Of a stretch of 64,000 bases of DNA, positions 35,379 to 44,965 are shown piece after piece. Each line of letters starts with the position of its first letter. Within the stretch, counting starts at the first letter, position 1. Made by a program: the position numbers and the translations under genes. A model generated the notes under the pieces. That model was not told where the DNA came from and did not search any database. It saw nothing but the letters and a program-made list of their open reading frames with translations. Origin of the DNA: Neomelitea salexigens DSM 19753 (GTDB taxonomy: Bacteria; Pseudomonadota; Gammaproteobacteria; Pseudomonadales; Spongiibacteraceae). The DNA lies in NCBI RefSeq assembly GCF_000422345.1, contig NZ_AULP01000010.1:62001-126000 (forward strand). The letters are read 5' to 3'.

Positions 35379-37544
35379 ATGGACGTATCTTATATTCTCG
35401 ATCAACTCAACGACGCGCAACGCGACGCAGTAACCGCTGACAGCCCGGGCACACTGGTGCTGGCGGGGGCCGGCAGTGGCAAAACCCGCGTGCTGGTTCA
35501 CCGCATAGCCTGGAAGATAAAGGTAGAGGGCCTGTCGCCGTACAGCATTATGGCGGTCACCTTTACCAACAAGGCGGCGCGGGAAATGCGCGGCCGTATT
35601 GAGGAGCTGCTGGGCAGCAGCCTGCAGGGTGGTATGTGGGTGGGCACGTTCCACGGCCTTGCCCACCGTCTATTAAAGGCCCACGCCCGCGAAGCCGGTC
35701 TGCCGGAGAATTTTCAGATTCTCGACAGCGACGACCAGCTCAGGCTGATGAAGCGCATCCACCGCGAACTGCAACTGGATGATTCGCGCTGGCCACCGCG
35801 CCAGTCCTGTTACTTTATCAACGGCCACAAAGACGAGGGCCGACGCAGCGCCCACATTGATGACGCCGGTGGCGACCTGTACTTGCAAACCATGTTGAAG
35901 GTTTATCGGCGCTACGAGGAGATCTGCCAGCAGCAGGGCGTTATCGACTTTGCCGAGTTGCTGCTCCGCGCCCTGGAGTTATGGCGCGACAACCCGGCGG
36001 TACTCGCCCACTATCAACAGCGCTTTAAGCATGTGCTGGTCGACGAGTTTCAGGACACCAACGCCGTGCAATACGCGTGGCTGCGGATTCTTGCCGGCAA
36101 TGGCATGCCCATTACTGCCGTGGGCGATGACGACCAGTCCATCTACGGCTGGCGCGGCGCACGCATTGAGAACATTCAGCAGTTCTCAAAGGACTTTGCC
36201 GATACCCGCATCATTCGCCTGGAGCAGAACTACCGCTCCACCGGCACCATTCTCAGTGCCGCCAATGCGGTGATCAAAAACAACAGCCAGCGCCTGGGTA
36301 AAGAGCTGTGGACCAGCGGCGAAGACGGCGAGCCCATCACCCTGTTTGCTGCGTTCAATGAGCAGGACGAAGCGCGCTTTGTCACCGACCGCATCGACGA
36401 GTTGCTCCGCCAGGACTATCGCCGCGCCGACATCGGTATTCTATACCGCAGCAATGCCCAGTCGCGGGTATTGGAAGAGGCGCTGATTCGCAGCGGCCAA
36501 CCCTATCGAATATACGGCGGCCAGCGCTTCTATGACCGTTTGGAAATTAAAAACGCCCTCGCCTATATGCGCCTGATCGCCCTGCGCGACGACGACACCG
36601 CCATGGAAAGGGTGATCAACACGCCCACGCGCGGCATCGGTAATCGCACGGTGGAAATGCTGCGTGAATACGCTCGCGACCACCAACTGTCGCTGTGGCA
36701 ATCGGCCATGGCGATGATTCAAAACGGCGCCCTCACCGCGCGCGCCGGCAATGCCTTGCGCGGCTTCCTGTCACTGGTCGAAGACCTCGCCGAGCAGTGC
36801 AGTGACCAGTCACTGGATGAGCAGGTGGATTTAGTCATCGATAAAGCCGGACTGATCGCCTTCCACCAAAAGGAAAAAGGCGAGAAGGGTCAGGCGCGCA
36901 TAGAAAACCTGCAGGAATTGGTCAGTGCCGCGCGCAGCTTTACCCCGGAGGACCCGGATGCCGATTTGCTGCGCGAATTCCTCGACCAAGCGGCCCTCGA
37001 TGCCGGTGAACAGCAGGCCGACGAGCACGAAGACAGCATTCAACTGATGACCCTGCACTCCGCCAAAGGTCTGGAGTTCCCCATCGTATTTATGGTGGGC
37101 GTCGAGGAAAACCTGTTCCCCCACAAGATGTCGATGGACGACCCCGCACGCCTTGAAGAAGAACGTCGCCTCGCCTATGTGGGTATTACTCGCGCCGAGC
37201 AGCAGCTGTTTCTGAGTTACGCCGAGTCGCGGCGACTGCACGGCCAAGAGAACTTCAACAGCCTGTCTCGCTTCATCCGCGAAATTCCCAATGACCTCAT
37301 CAACGAAGTGCGTATTAACAATTCTGTGACCCGTCCGAGCAGCTTTGCCAGTGGCAATATTGCTGCTCAGGCCGCCGCCGACTGTGGTATCGCTCTGGGC
37401 CAGCGCGTGCTGCACAGTATTTTTGGTGCGGGCACCGTGCTCAGCTTCGAGGGCCAAGGCGCCAGCGCTCGAGTACAAGTAAATTTTGAGGACGAAGGCA
37501 GCAAATGGCTGGTATTGCAGTACGCCAATCTGGAGCTGCTGTAA
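35379..37544 (+). CDS. uvrD: DNA helicase II (UvrD)
   Basis: A 721 aa SF1A helicase that acts in nucleotide-excision and mismatch repair. It is closely co-linear with E. coli UvrD from MDVSYILDQLNDAQRDAV onward: Walker A GAGSGKT (30-36), FTNKAAREMR, GTFHGLAHRLL, Walker B VDEFQDTN, GDDDQSIYGWRGA, QNYRST, TLHSAKGLEFPIVF and RLAYVGITRA. The C-terminal tail (QRVLHSIFGAGTVLSFEGQG) is the UvrD tudor-like RNA-polymerase-binding domain, which rules out Rep. Confidence 0.96.
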   Translation: MDVSYILDQLNDAQRDAVTADSPGTLVLAGAGSGKTRVLVHRIAWKIKVEGLSPYSIMAVTFTNKAAREMRGRIEELLGSSLQGGMWVGTFHGLAHRLLKAHAREAGLPENFQILDSDDQLRLMKRIHRELQLDDSRWPPRQSCYFINGHKDEGRRSAHIDDAGGDLYLQTMLKVYRRYEEICQQQGVIDFAELLLRALELWRDNPAVLAHYQQRFKHVLVDEFQDTNAVQYAWLRILAGNGMPITAVGDDDQSIYGWRGARIENIQQFSKDFADTRIIRLEQNYRSTGTILSAANAVIKNNSQRLGKELWTSGEDGEPITLFAAFNEQDEARFVTDRIDELLRQDYRRADIGILYRSNAQSRVLEEALIRSGQPYRIYGGQRFYDRLEIKNALAYMRLIALRDDDTAMERVINTPTRGIGNRTVEMLREYARDHQLSLWQSAMAMIQNGALTARAGNALRGFLSLVEDLAEQCSDQSLDEQVDLVIDKAGLIAFHQKEKGEKGQARIENLQELVSAARSFTPEDPDADLLREFLDQAALDAGEQQADEHEDSIQLMTLHSAKGLEFPIVFMVGVEENLFPHKMSMDDPARLEEERRLAYVGITRAEQQLFLSYAESRRLHGQENFNSLSRFIREIPNDLINEVRINNSVTRPSSFASGNIAAQAAADCGIALGQRVLHSIFGAGTVLSFEGQGASARVQVNFEDEGSKWLVLQYANLELL

Positions 37545-37578
37545 TCGCACCGGCTCACAACAATAATAAGGTAACGCT

Positions 37579-38721
37579 ATGAACCGCTCTTCAAACGCGC
37601 GCACTACCCCGCTGATTATTCTGGCCCTGGTTGCCGCGCTGGTCGCCATGAGCTGGCTCTATGTGGGCGAGCGCAGCCGACACTATGTCGCCGATGACAA
37701 CGCGCGTACCGCCGCCCTGGGCGGTGAGCGAGTGTATCAATGGAAGCTGGTCACCACCTGGCCGAAAAACTTTCCCGGTCTGGGCACCGCGCCAGAAAAG
37801 TTTGCCGAGGTGGTCAATCGCATGAGCCGCGGCCGCCTGCAAATCAGTGTTTATGGCGCCGGTGAGCTGGTCCCCGCCCTCGGCGTGTTCGATGCCGTCT
37901 CTGGCGGTAGCGTTCAGGCCGGCCACGGCGCGGCCTATTATTGGAAGGGCAAATTGCCCTCATCAATCTTCTTTACCGCCGTGCCCTTTGGCATGAGCGC
38001 ACAGGAAATGAACGGCTGGCTCTACCACGGCGGCGGCTTGGAATTGTGGCGCGAGGCCTATGCCCCCTTTAATTTGATCCCCATGGCCGGCGGCAATACC
38101 GGCGTGCAAATGGCGGGCTGGTTTAACAAAGAGATTAACTCGGTAGACGATCTCAAAGGGCTGAAGATGCGCATTCCCGGCTCGGGCGGTGAAGTATTAA
38201 ACCGTTTGGGCGGCACCTCGGTAACGCTGCCGGGCGGCGAGCTGTACACCTCATTGCAAACCGGCGTGATCGACGCCACCGAGTGGGTGGCACCCTACAA
38301 CGATCTGGCCTTTGGCTTTCACGAGGTCACGCGTTATTACTATTACCCAGGCTGGCATGAGCCCGGCTCGACTCTCGAACTAATCGTTAACAAGCAGGCT
38401 TATGAAGCTCTGCCCGAAGACCTGCAAGCCATTGTTGAGGTTGCAGCGCGCTATGCCAACGCCGACATGCTCGACGAATATACCGCGCGCAATAATAACG
38501 CCTTAAAAGAGTTGGTAGAGCAACACGACGTACAGCTACGCAAGCTGCCCGATGATGTGATTCGCGCGCTGCACAAAACCTCTGACGACTACCTGGCGGA
38601 GCTGGCGCAAACTGATGAACTCACCCAGCGGGTTTACACCAGCTGGAAGCAATTCCTGGAAGGCGCAAAAAACTACCACCATATTTCCGAGCAGGCTTAT
38701 ATCAACGCTCGCGATTTATAA
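37579..38721 (+). CDS. TRAP transporter substrate-binding protein (DctP family), orphan
   Basis: A 380 aa periplasmic solute-binding protein. An N-terminal helix (about residues 11-27) acts as a signal anchor or signal peptide. The mature part is of the TakP/DctP type: WKLVTTWPKNFPGLGTAPEKFA, AYYWKGKLPSSIFFTAVPFGM, LKGLKMRIPGSGGEVLNRLGG and VIDATEWVAPYNDLAFG with the conserved Arg (MRIPG) that binds a carboxylate. Relatives bind keto acids or other carboxylates. No DctQ or DctM membrane gene is adjacent, so its permease must lie elsewhere. A good AAGGTAA ribosome-binding site precedes the ATG. Confidence 0.88.
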   Translation: MNRSSNARTTPLIILALVAALVAMSWLYVGERSRHYVADDNARTAALGGERVYQWKLVTTWPKNFPGLGTAPEKFAEVVNRMSRGRLQISVYGAGELVPALGVFDAVSGGSVQAGHGAAYYWKGKLPSSIFFTAVPFGMSAQEMNGWLYHGGGLELWREAYAPFNLIPMAGGNTGVQMAGWFNKEINSVDDLKGLKMRIPGSGGEVLNRLGGTSVTLPGGELYTSLQTGVIDATEWVAPYNDLAFGFHEVTRYYYYPGWHEPGSTLELIVNKQAYEALPEDLQAIVEVAARYANADMLDEYTARNNNALKELVEQHDVQLRKLPDDVIRALHKTSDDYLAELAQTDELTQRVYTSWKQFLEGAKNYHHISEQAYINARDL

Positions 38722-38722
38722 T

Positions 38723-39910
38723 TTAGCGAAAAAGACCCAGCCCGCCGGGGTAGTTGTATCCGGGAAATACCCTGGCGATATCGAGACGACTGCTTTGGGT
38801 CTGCAGCAACTCCGACAACACCTGGCGGTAATCCGTGGTGACTTGCAAGTCACCGCGATCGAGGTCATCGTCTTGTAAGCCGGGCCAGTCACTGACAACC
38901 TGCCCGCCGTTGACGCCGGCGCCCATTAGCAACATGGCATTGCCGTGCCCGTGGTCGGTACCAAGCGACCCGTTCTCTGTCGCGCGGCGACCAAACTCAC
39001 TCATTGTTACCACCGTCACTCGCGACATGGCGTCGCCGAGATCTTGCATAAAAGCCGCTAAGCCATCACCCATTGCCGCCAGGTTATTGCGCAACGCCCC
39101 GTTCTGATTCACATGGGTGTCCCAGCCACCAATATCAACACTGATAAATTCACTGCCAATATCCGCGCGAATCAACTGCGCAGCCTTGCGCATATTTCGG
39201 GCGAAGGCATTGTTGGCGTATTCAGCGCCGTTTTGAGGCTCAAGTGACGCGGGATCGGCGGCTGCAAGCGCCTGCACAACATCCAACGACAAACGGCTTT
39301 GAATCGACAACGCCGTATCATCACCGTACATGCTGCGCACCGCATCGAGGAAGTCATCGCCCTGCTTCACTATGGAATTGAAACGGTCAAACTGTGCCAG
39401 CGCCAGTGGCGGCACTGGGCCCTGCAAACTCTGTGGCGCCGCTGAAGCGATGGCTACCGAGCGAAACGGCGACGCCGACGGTCCACTGTGAGTATGCGCA
39501 ATGTGTCGACCAAGCCACCCGGTTAAAGTCGCACTGGGGTCTTGAACACCACTTTCCATAATCGCCTGAGCATCAAAATGTGAGCGGCTTTCATGGGGCG
39601 ATCCAGCAGCGTGAACGGCGGCCATACGGCCGTTTTGCCAAGCGGGCAGCAGCGCAGCCAGCGAGGGGTGTAAACCGAAGAAACCATCTAGATCCAAGGC
39701 ACCGTTGGATTGATCCGGCCGCGGCACTCTCACCACCGGACGGCGCGCGTAGTAGTCGTCGCTGCCGTGGGGAACCACAACATTCAAGCCGTCCACCGCG
39801 CCGCGCATAAACACCATAACCAGGGTGTGTTTTGCCGAAGTGAACTGGCTCTGCCTGCTCACCTCACCATCGACGAGGGTATTCCAAAGCTCTCGGCGAG
39901 TATAAGTCAT
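38723..39910 (-). CDS. DUF1501 family protein
   Basis: A 395 aa protein of the DUF1501 (sulfatase-like fold) family. Seen: VMVFMRGAVDGLNVVVPHG, DGFFGLHPSLAALLPAWQNGRMAAVHAAGSPHESRSHFDAQ, VDIGGWDTHVNQNGALRNNL, VVTMSEFGRRATENGSLGTD-HGHG. These His/Asp/Glu-rich segments resemble the metal site of alkaline phosphatase-type enzymes. It starts with TRREL but no hydrophobic signal follows, unlike many relatives with a Tat signal. It lies 31 bases downstream of the DUF1800 gene, the usual pairing. Function unknown. Confidence 0.85.
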   Translation of the reverse strand: MTYTRRELWNTLVDGEVSRQSQFTSAKHTLVMVFMRGAVDGLNVVVPHGSDDYYARRPVVRVPRPDQSNGALDLDGFFGLHPSLAALLPAWQNGRMAAVHAAGSPHESRSHFDAQAIMESGVQDPSATLTGWLGRHIAHTHSGPSASPFRSVAIASAAPQSLQGPVPPLALAQFDRFNSIVKQGDDFLDAVRSMYGDDTALSIQSRLSLDVVQALAAADPASLEPQNGAEYANNAFARNMRKAAQLIRADIGSEFISVDIGGWDTHVNQNGALRNNLAAMGDGLAAFMQDLGDAMSRVTVVTMSEFGRRATENGSLGTDHGHGNAMLLMGAGVNGGQVVSDWPGLQDDDLDRGDLQVTTDYRQVLSELLQTQSSRLDIARVFPGYNYPGGLGLFR

Positions 39911-39941
39911 TGTATTTCCTTCCTTTTACTACCGAAGTCAA

Positions 39942-41642
39942 TCAACGCCGTTGGGCATAGGGCGAGATCAGCAACAGCGCCATTAAACGCCGCCAAAATT
40001 GTTCGGTGGATGCGGCGCGTTCGCCGCTCGCGTGGGTTTGGGCAGCCGCCAGCAGACGACTGGCCGTCGCGTCGTCGATATCGCGCATCAGCAACTTGCG
40101 GCGCATGGCCGCCAGTGCCTCGCTGGGCTCCTCCTGCTGGTCTGCTGCCCAGGCGGCGTTACTCACGCCCTCGCTGCGGGACTGCCCCGCCACACTGATA
40201 ACGTGGCGCCAACGTTCAAGTAAGCCATTAACACTGGCCCAGTAGCCCTCGCTATCTGGGTAGCCGTCGGGGCTTGGCCACTGAAAGGGAACATGGCCGG
40301 TACGCGAGATCATGCTGTCGCTATTCGGCCCTTCATAGGTCGGATTCAGGTCAATATCAAGGGGGTCCAGCACGCCAAAGTCGAGCTCGGGCAGGGCATC
40401 AATATTCGCCAAACCCAACATACTGTAGAGATCGGGAATAGCCGAGGCCCGCAATAAATCCGACAAGGTGAGGCTGTCATTCATCTCCGGTTCCAGAGCG
40501 CGCACCAGCGCAATTGCGCTCTCTTGTGGCCGTGTCAGCTTAGCGTCTGCCGCGTTCTGAAATTCCTCGCTGCTAAACACCGCTCGAAGCATTGCCGGAA
40601 TATCACCATGCTCCCCCCAGGCTGCCGCTACCGAGGAAATAAAGGCCTCCGGCGCAGCAGAATCGCGCACAAATCGCCGGTATAACTTACTGGCAATAAA
40701 TCGCCGCGTTGAAGGGTGGGCAACGAGGATATCCAGCACTTGCTCACCATCTTCCATGCCTCTGCCTGCTGGCAGGGTGTGACCCAGTACGCGCTTTTCG
40801 TTGCTATCGTGTTGTTCGTCGTCGAATAGAAAGCCGTGGTGGTTATTCGCCAAACACAAACGGTCGTCGTCATCGGTTTGAATACCCCAGCCGGTAAATG
40901 CCCGAGCAACTTCCCAGATATCGTCCTCGGTATACCCGCCACCCACACCCAATGTGTGTAGCTCCATAAGTTCACGGGCGTAATTTTCGTTGGGGTGTTT
41001 TTTGGTGGAGCGACGATTATCCAAGTATTCCAACATTGCCGGGCTTTTAGCTGACGCATTAAGTAAGCTGCGAAAACTTCCCAGCGCGTTTGCCCGAATA
41101 ACATCGCGATCATCCACCGTCTTCATGTGACGCGCAATGCCATCTCCGTGATAGATTGTGAAGTGATCGCTCCAAAAATCGACCATCACCTCAAACAACT
41201 GGCGACGGCTAAAAACCCGCCGAAACAGCGTCGCACTGCGCAGCTCTCCCATCGCTCGGCGATCATCATTGAGCTGAGCGAGACGGCAGCCGTCGTAGTT
41301 GACGGTAGGCCAGCGGAAATTAACCTCCGCCTCAACGTCAGCGTCGCGCGCCGCCGACATCGACAGCTGCTCCTCAAGCCAGGCATTTGCGCCAACTTCC
41401 GCCACTGCCTGCATACTCTGCGGCGTTGCCCCCCACGTCGCGCGTTTGAGCAAGTGTAGTTCTGCGGATGCCGGGGGAAGATCGGGCTGGGGAGTATCTG
41501 CCGATGAAACTCCCGACATAATAATGTCATTAGCCTCGTCGCTACTTGTACTACCGGCGCCACCTCCACCGCCGCCACAGGCCGTGGCACCCATGGCAAC
41601 AACGGCGGCACTAGAACGAATAAAGTCTCTGCGGGAAGTCAT
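39942..41642 (-). CDS. DUF1800 family Tat-exported protein
   Basis: A 566 aa protein. The N-terminus is a twin-arginine signal (MTSRRDFIRSSAAVVAMG) with a following TACGGGGGGAG that could serve as a lipobox and Gly linker. Family signatures are LLKRATWGATPQSM, FRRVFSRRQLFEVMVDFWSDHF, NENYARELMELHTLGV and GYTEDDIWEVARAFTGW. DUF1800 proteins are nearly always encoded with DUF1501, as here. Their biochemical role is not established. It is the first gene of the pair and is not obviously tied to the catabolic genes on its left flank. Confidence 0.87.
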   Translation of the reverse strand: MTSRRDFIRSSAAVVAMGATACGGGGGGAGSTSSDEANDIIMSGVSSADTPQPDLPPASAELHLLKRATWGATPQSMQAVAEVGANAWLEEQLSMSAARDADVEAEVNFRWPTVNYDGCRLAQLNDDRRAMGELRSATLFRRVFSRRQLFEVMVDFWSDHFTIYHGDGIARHMKTVDDRDVIRANALGSFRSLLNASAKSPAMLEYLDNRRSTKKHPNENYARELMELHTLGVGGGYTEDDIWEVARAFTGWGIQTDDDDRLCLANNHHGFLFDDEQHDSNEKRVLGHTLPAGRGMEDGEQVLDILVAHPSTRRFIASKLYRRFVRDSAAPEAFISSVAAAWGEHGDIPAMLRAVFSSEEFQNAADAKLTRPQESAIALVRALEPEMNDSLTLSDLLRASAIPDLYSMLGLANIDALPELDFGVLDPLDIDLNPTYEGPNSDSMISRTGHVPFQWPSPDGYPDSEGYWASVNGLLERWRHVISVAGQSRSEGVSNAAWAADQQEEPSEALAAMRRKLLMRDIDDATASRLLAAAQTHASGERAASTEQFWRRLMALLLISPYAQRR

Positions 41643-41751
41643 GACGCCTCTTCACTACTGGCTTTTTGTTAGAATTTTTCCAGCCTAGCAAGTGCGAGAA
41701 GTGCAAAATAGTCATCGCTTCACAGCGCCATCAATTACTACAAAAAAATCG

Positions 41752-44040
41752 CTAAAGTGCGAACCGCAACTCAGCACTGAATATGCGAGGCGGCATCAAA
41801 AAGCCCATATGAGAGCCACTGAAGATGGGCATATCTGCCGCAAAATGACGGATGGTTTTGTTCTCCAGATTTTTAATATGTCCCATAAATTGCCAGCGCC
41901 CATTCGGGTCGACGATGCCGGCATGAAGATTAATTAGGTGATACGCATCCTGGCTGTCGATAGGGTCGGCATCCAGATCAAACAATATCCGGTCACGCCA
42001 GCTCATATCAGCACCGACCATCATGGCGACCTTTTCTTGCCACAACGGTACGGCAACATTAAAGCCAGCGGTGGCGCTGATCTTTGGCGCGCGCGGTAAC
42101 TGCGATCCACTCAGATCGCAGGTTTCTTCATTGGATGACGCCGGGCAAGGCCCGTCTTTATAGCTGTCGAAACGGGCATCGCTATAGCCCCAACTCGCAA
42201 AGAACTGGCTGCCACGCCAGGGCTGCCAACTGATATCAATCTCCGCCCCCTCAGTGGTCGCCTTCGCTGCATTGTTCACAATAAAGCCGTTGCCGATAAA
42301 TGCCTGTATCTGCATATCGCTAAATTCAGTGTGGTAGAGCGCGGTATTAATCGTAAGTACGCCGTCGTAGGCAGTGAGCTTGTAGCCCAGCTCATAGGCC
42401 TTGGCGCGTTCCTGATCAAAGCCGGACTCATCCGCCGTGCGTGCCAGCGGGTTATAGCCTCCCGCTTTAAATCCTTCTGAATAGCTGGCGTAGATCAAAT
42501 CGTCGTCCAGGCTGTATTTCATCGATAGCTTGGGGGCGATATTGGACTCTTCCCGCGTGTCCTTCAGCTGGTACTCGGTCACCCCGAAGGCAGACTGCAA
42601 CAGCAAGCCGGTTTGCTCATAATTCTGGTCCAGGTCTACCTTTTTCTTTTCTTCCGATGCCCGCAAGCCAGCCACCAGGCTCAATCGGTCATTAATATTC
42701 CAGGTGAGTTGCGAGAACAGCGCCAGGGTTTCGGTATGTTGAATGAAACGTTGGTGCAAGGCATCGGTGGTTAACGCGCCCAATAGATTATCGAGGGAGT
42801 CGAGCAATGGCGTCAGCACGCCGCCAAGCAGATCGGTCACAACATCCAAACCGAGCGCAGGCAGTAACAAGCCCTGAAGTGGCCCCTTGGGCAGCATGCG
42901 CAGCTCGCCGGTCAGGTCATTGTCAGACTGAAACGCGAAGGCCCCCACTAGGTATTCCAGCTTGCCCGGCGGCGAACTCAAACGCAGCTCCAGCATTTGC
43001 TGGCGGTAGTCGGTTTCGCGCCCCCAGTCGGCGATCGGTGCCGAGGCCGTATCAGCATCCAGGTATAACCATTCCTCGGCGCGTGCGTCGCTGGCAATCA
43101 GCGTTAGCCGGTGCTCGGCGACATCCCAATTCGCCTCCAGATTTCATACTTCGGTGTCGCTCCAGCTTTCATTCGGCCCGTCGGCGTGGCTGCGGTAATC
43201 AAAGTTGGCTTCCAGATTCGGGTCGAACAAACCGTGCACAAGCGCGGCGTCGCCACCCAGCACGAAGGGCTCCCAGCCTTGCCCACTGTCTCGCGACTCA
43301 CCCTGGTAGTAGGTCAACACGGCCGTCAAGGTATCCAGCGGCGTAAACAATAGCTTGGCGCGCAGTCCCTCTTTGTCGACGCGCTTTTCATCTGTGCCGC
43401 GCAACACATTATTTACATAGCCATCACGGCGGTCGCTGGTCGCGGCAACGCGCAGAGCGAGCCGGTCTTCCACCAGCGGCGCATTGATCATGGCGTCATA
43501 TTTTTCACCGGAAAACTGCCCATGAGCGGCGCTGGCCGATACCCGCCACTCTTCCTCAGGTTGGGCGGTACTGATGCTTATTGCGCCGGCCACCGTGTTT
43601 TTACCAAACAGCGTGCCCTGCGGCCCTTTCAACATTTCCACTCGGGCCAGATCTAGAAATGCATCTTGCAGGAAGGCCATTTTTCCGTAGTAAATGCCAT
43701 CCACATAGATCCCTACCGCCTGCTCCATGCCATCATTAATCGGCGAGTTCAGGCCGCGCATACCCACCTGTACATAACCCGGCGTCATATTAATTTCCGT
43801 ATTCGGGCTGGCCAGAGAAATATCTTCAAAAGACGCGATGGCAGAATTTTTCATGCGCTCAGCACTGAGTACAGATACCGCGATGGGCACATCTTGAATC
43901 GACTCCGAACGCTTTTGTGCGGTGACGATCACTTCTTCGATATGAGAGGCGCGCTTGTGCTCTGCTGCCATTGCAGGTAACGCCAACAACTGACCAATAA
44001 CCAGCCCACACAAACAGTGCGTTTTCATTGCCTTGTTCAT
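41752..44040 (-). pseudogene. TonB-dependent receptor interrupted by an in-frame TGA
   Basis: A receptor gene of 762 sense codons in one frame, broken by one TGA at 43144-43146. The 298-codon first part has a signal peptide (ending PAMAAE), the TonB-box-like IEEVIVTAQKRSESIQDVPI and a plug (RVEMLKGPQGTLFGKNTVAGA). After the TGA the same frame resumes with NLEANWDVAEHRL and runs through the beta-barrel to the C-terminal Phe-rich strand (FSAELRFAL). There are exactly 50 codons between the TGA and the next ATG (42996), none a stop. TGG to TGA is the simplest origin. The start overlaps the upstream small membrane gene by four bases. Relatives take up hydrophobic substrates rather than siderophores. 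Confidence 0.85.
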
Positions 44041-44309
44041 CGCACTTCCCCCTCCGTAAAGTGAACCGCTTTATCGACGGGCGGCCGACACAGCGACAGC
44101 ATCACCCGCTGGGAAAAAATAGTCACCGCCAGTGCACTGCCTGCAGCCACCGCTAAGTGATGCAGGCTAAACGCCCGGTTATCTTCAGCAATAAACAGGC
44201 GCAGGGCATCAAAACAGGGCCAGATCACCAGCAAAACATAGGCCCCCATAGCGATGGCGATTTTGCTCAGCGTTTGCGGGGACGGCGCAGCAGACATTTT
44301 ATTATTCAT
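44037..44309 (-). CDS. Small membrane protein, unknown
   Basis: A 90 aa protein with two predicted membrane helices (IAIAMGAYVLLVIWPCFDAL and HHLAVAAGSALAVTIF). I start it at ATG 44309; a TTG at 44342 in the same frame would overlap the upstream gene. Its stop overlaps the start of the TonB receptor by four bases (ATGA), so these are translationally coupled. No family recognised. A helper role for the receptor is possible from context. Confidence 0.6.
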   Translation of the reverse strand: MNNKMSAAPSPQTLSKIAIAMGAYVLLVIWPCFDALRLFIAEDNRAFSLHHLAVAAGSALAVTIFSQRVMLSLCRPPVDKAVHFTEGEVR

Positions 44310-44325
44310 TATCAAGTCGCTCGTT

Positions 44326-44862
44326 TTAAACGGGTTTAACAACCGCGAGGTAAAGAACCAATAAACCGGTGACTGAAATTACCGGCGTACTCACTACTAA
44401 GAACAACCAATGATGGGCAATGGCCTGTTCGTAGCTCAGGGTGACATCACCCTGCCCCGACACGCGAATAGCACGCTTGTTACCACCGAAATGCGACAAC
44501 CAATAATCCATGGCCTCAATAGGCAGAAACACCAGCACCACAATGCACAACTTTAGGCTAAGCCAGAAATGTGCCAGCCCCCAGGGGCCAACCGTGAGCA
44601 GCAACAAACCACTTAGCAGCAATAGCGGAAAGGCCACGTGCTCCAGTACCACGCCCTGATCAAAGCGCTCCATGGCGATATTACGCTGACGCAGCAAGCG
44701 CTCGTCGTCCGGCGCGCGCTGCCAGGCCTTAATCGCCGGCAGCAGGTAATTGATATAGGCCACCGATGTGCTGGCCAACCAGATCATCGCACAGGCCACA
44801 TGGAAAAATTTTATTTGCAGATAGTAGGGCACCAGCGCTGCAGATAATTGCTCAACAAACAT
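44326..44862 (-). CDS. Four-helix integral membrane protein (DUF2269-like)
   Basis: A 178 aa inner-membrane protein with four hydrophobic helices (about residues 15-35, 76-95, 98-117 and 148-173). Histidines lie in or near helices (FFHVACAMIW, LEHVAFP, HHWLF), so haem binding is conceivable, but this is speculation. Resembles DUF2269-type proteins loosely. It is the first gene of the operon leading to the interrupted TonB receptor and is divergent from a TetR gene across a strong palindrome. Confidence 0.65.
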   Translation of the reverse strand: MFVEQLSAALVPYYLQIKFFHVACAMIWLASTSVAYINYLLPAIKAWQRAPDDERLLRQRNIAMERFDQGVVLEHVAFPLLLLSGLLLLTVGPWGLAHFWLSLKLCIVVLVFLPIEAMDYWLSHFGGNKRAIRVSGQGDVTLSYEQAIAHHWLFLVVSTPVISVTGLLVLYLAVVKPV

Positions 44863-44928
44863 TGCGTCTACTCATTCTTATCGATTATTGTGAGTACAAC
44901 CACTACATACTATACCGTATGGTACGGA

Positions 44929-44953
44929 AAATATATTGTCAATATATTTGACT
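44929..44953. promoter_or_regulatory. Operator palindrome upstream of the TetR gene (regulon site a)
   Basis: Perfect 21-base palindrome at 44929-44949 (arms AAATATATTG and CAATATATTT around T44939), overlapping the shared island motif TGTCAATATATTTGACT at 44937-44953. A further inverted repeat CCGTA-TGG-TACGG lies just upstream (44916-44928). The sites sit between divergent promoters and end 13 bases before the TetR start. Confidence 0.7.
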
Positions 44954-44965
44954 ATCAGGTGATGC

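Noticed and set aside
36831-37649. 272-codon minus-strand frame under uvrD
   Set aside because: Antisense to highly conserved helicase motifs.
43144-43146. TGA read as selenocysteine in the TonB receptor
   Set aside because: No selenoprotein receptors of this type are known, no hairpin resembling a bacterial SECIS was noticed just downstream, and the residue expected there is most likely Trp.
44037-44342. 101-residue version of the small membrane protein starting at TTG 44342
   Set aside because: It would overlap the upstream gene by 17 bases; ATG 44309 avoids this and keeps both membrane helices.
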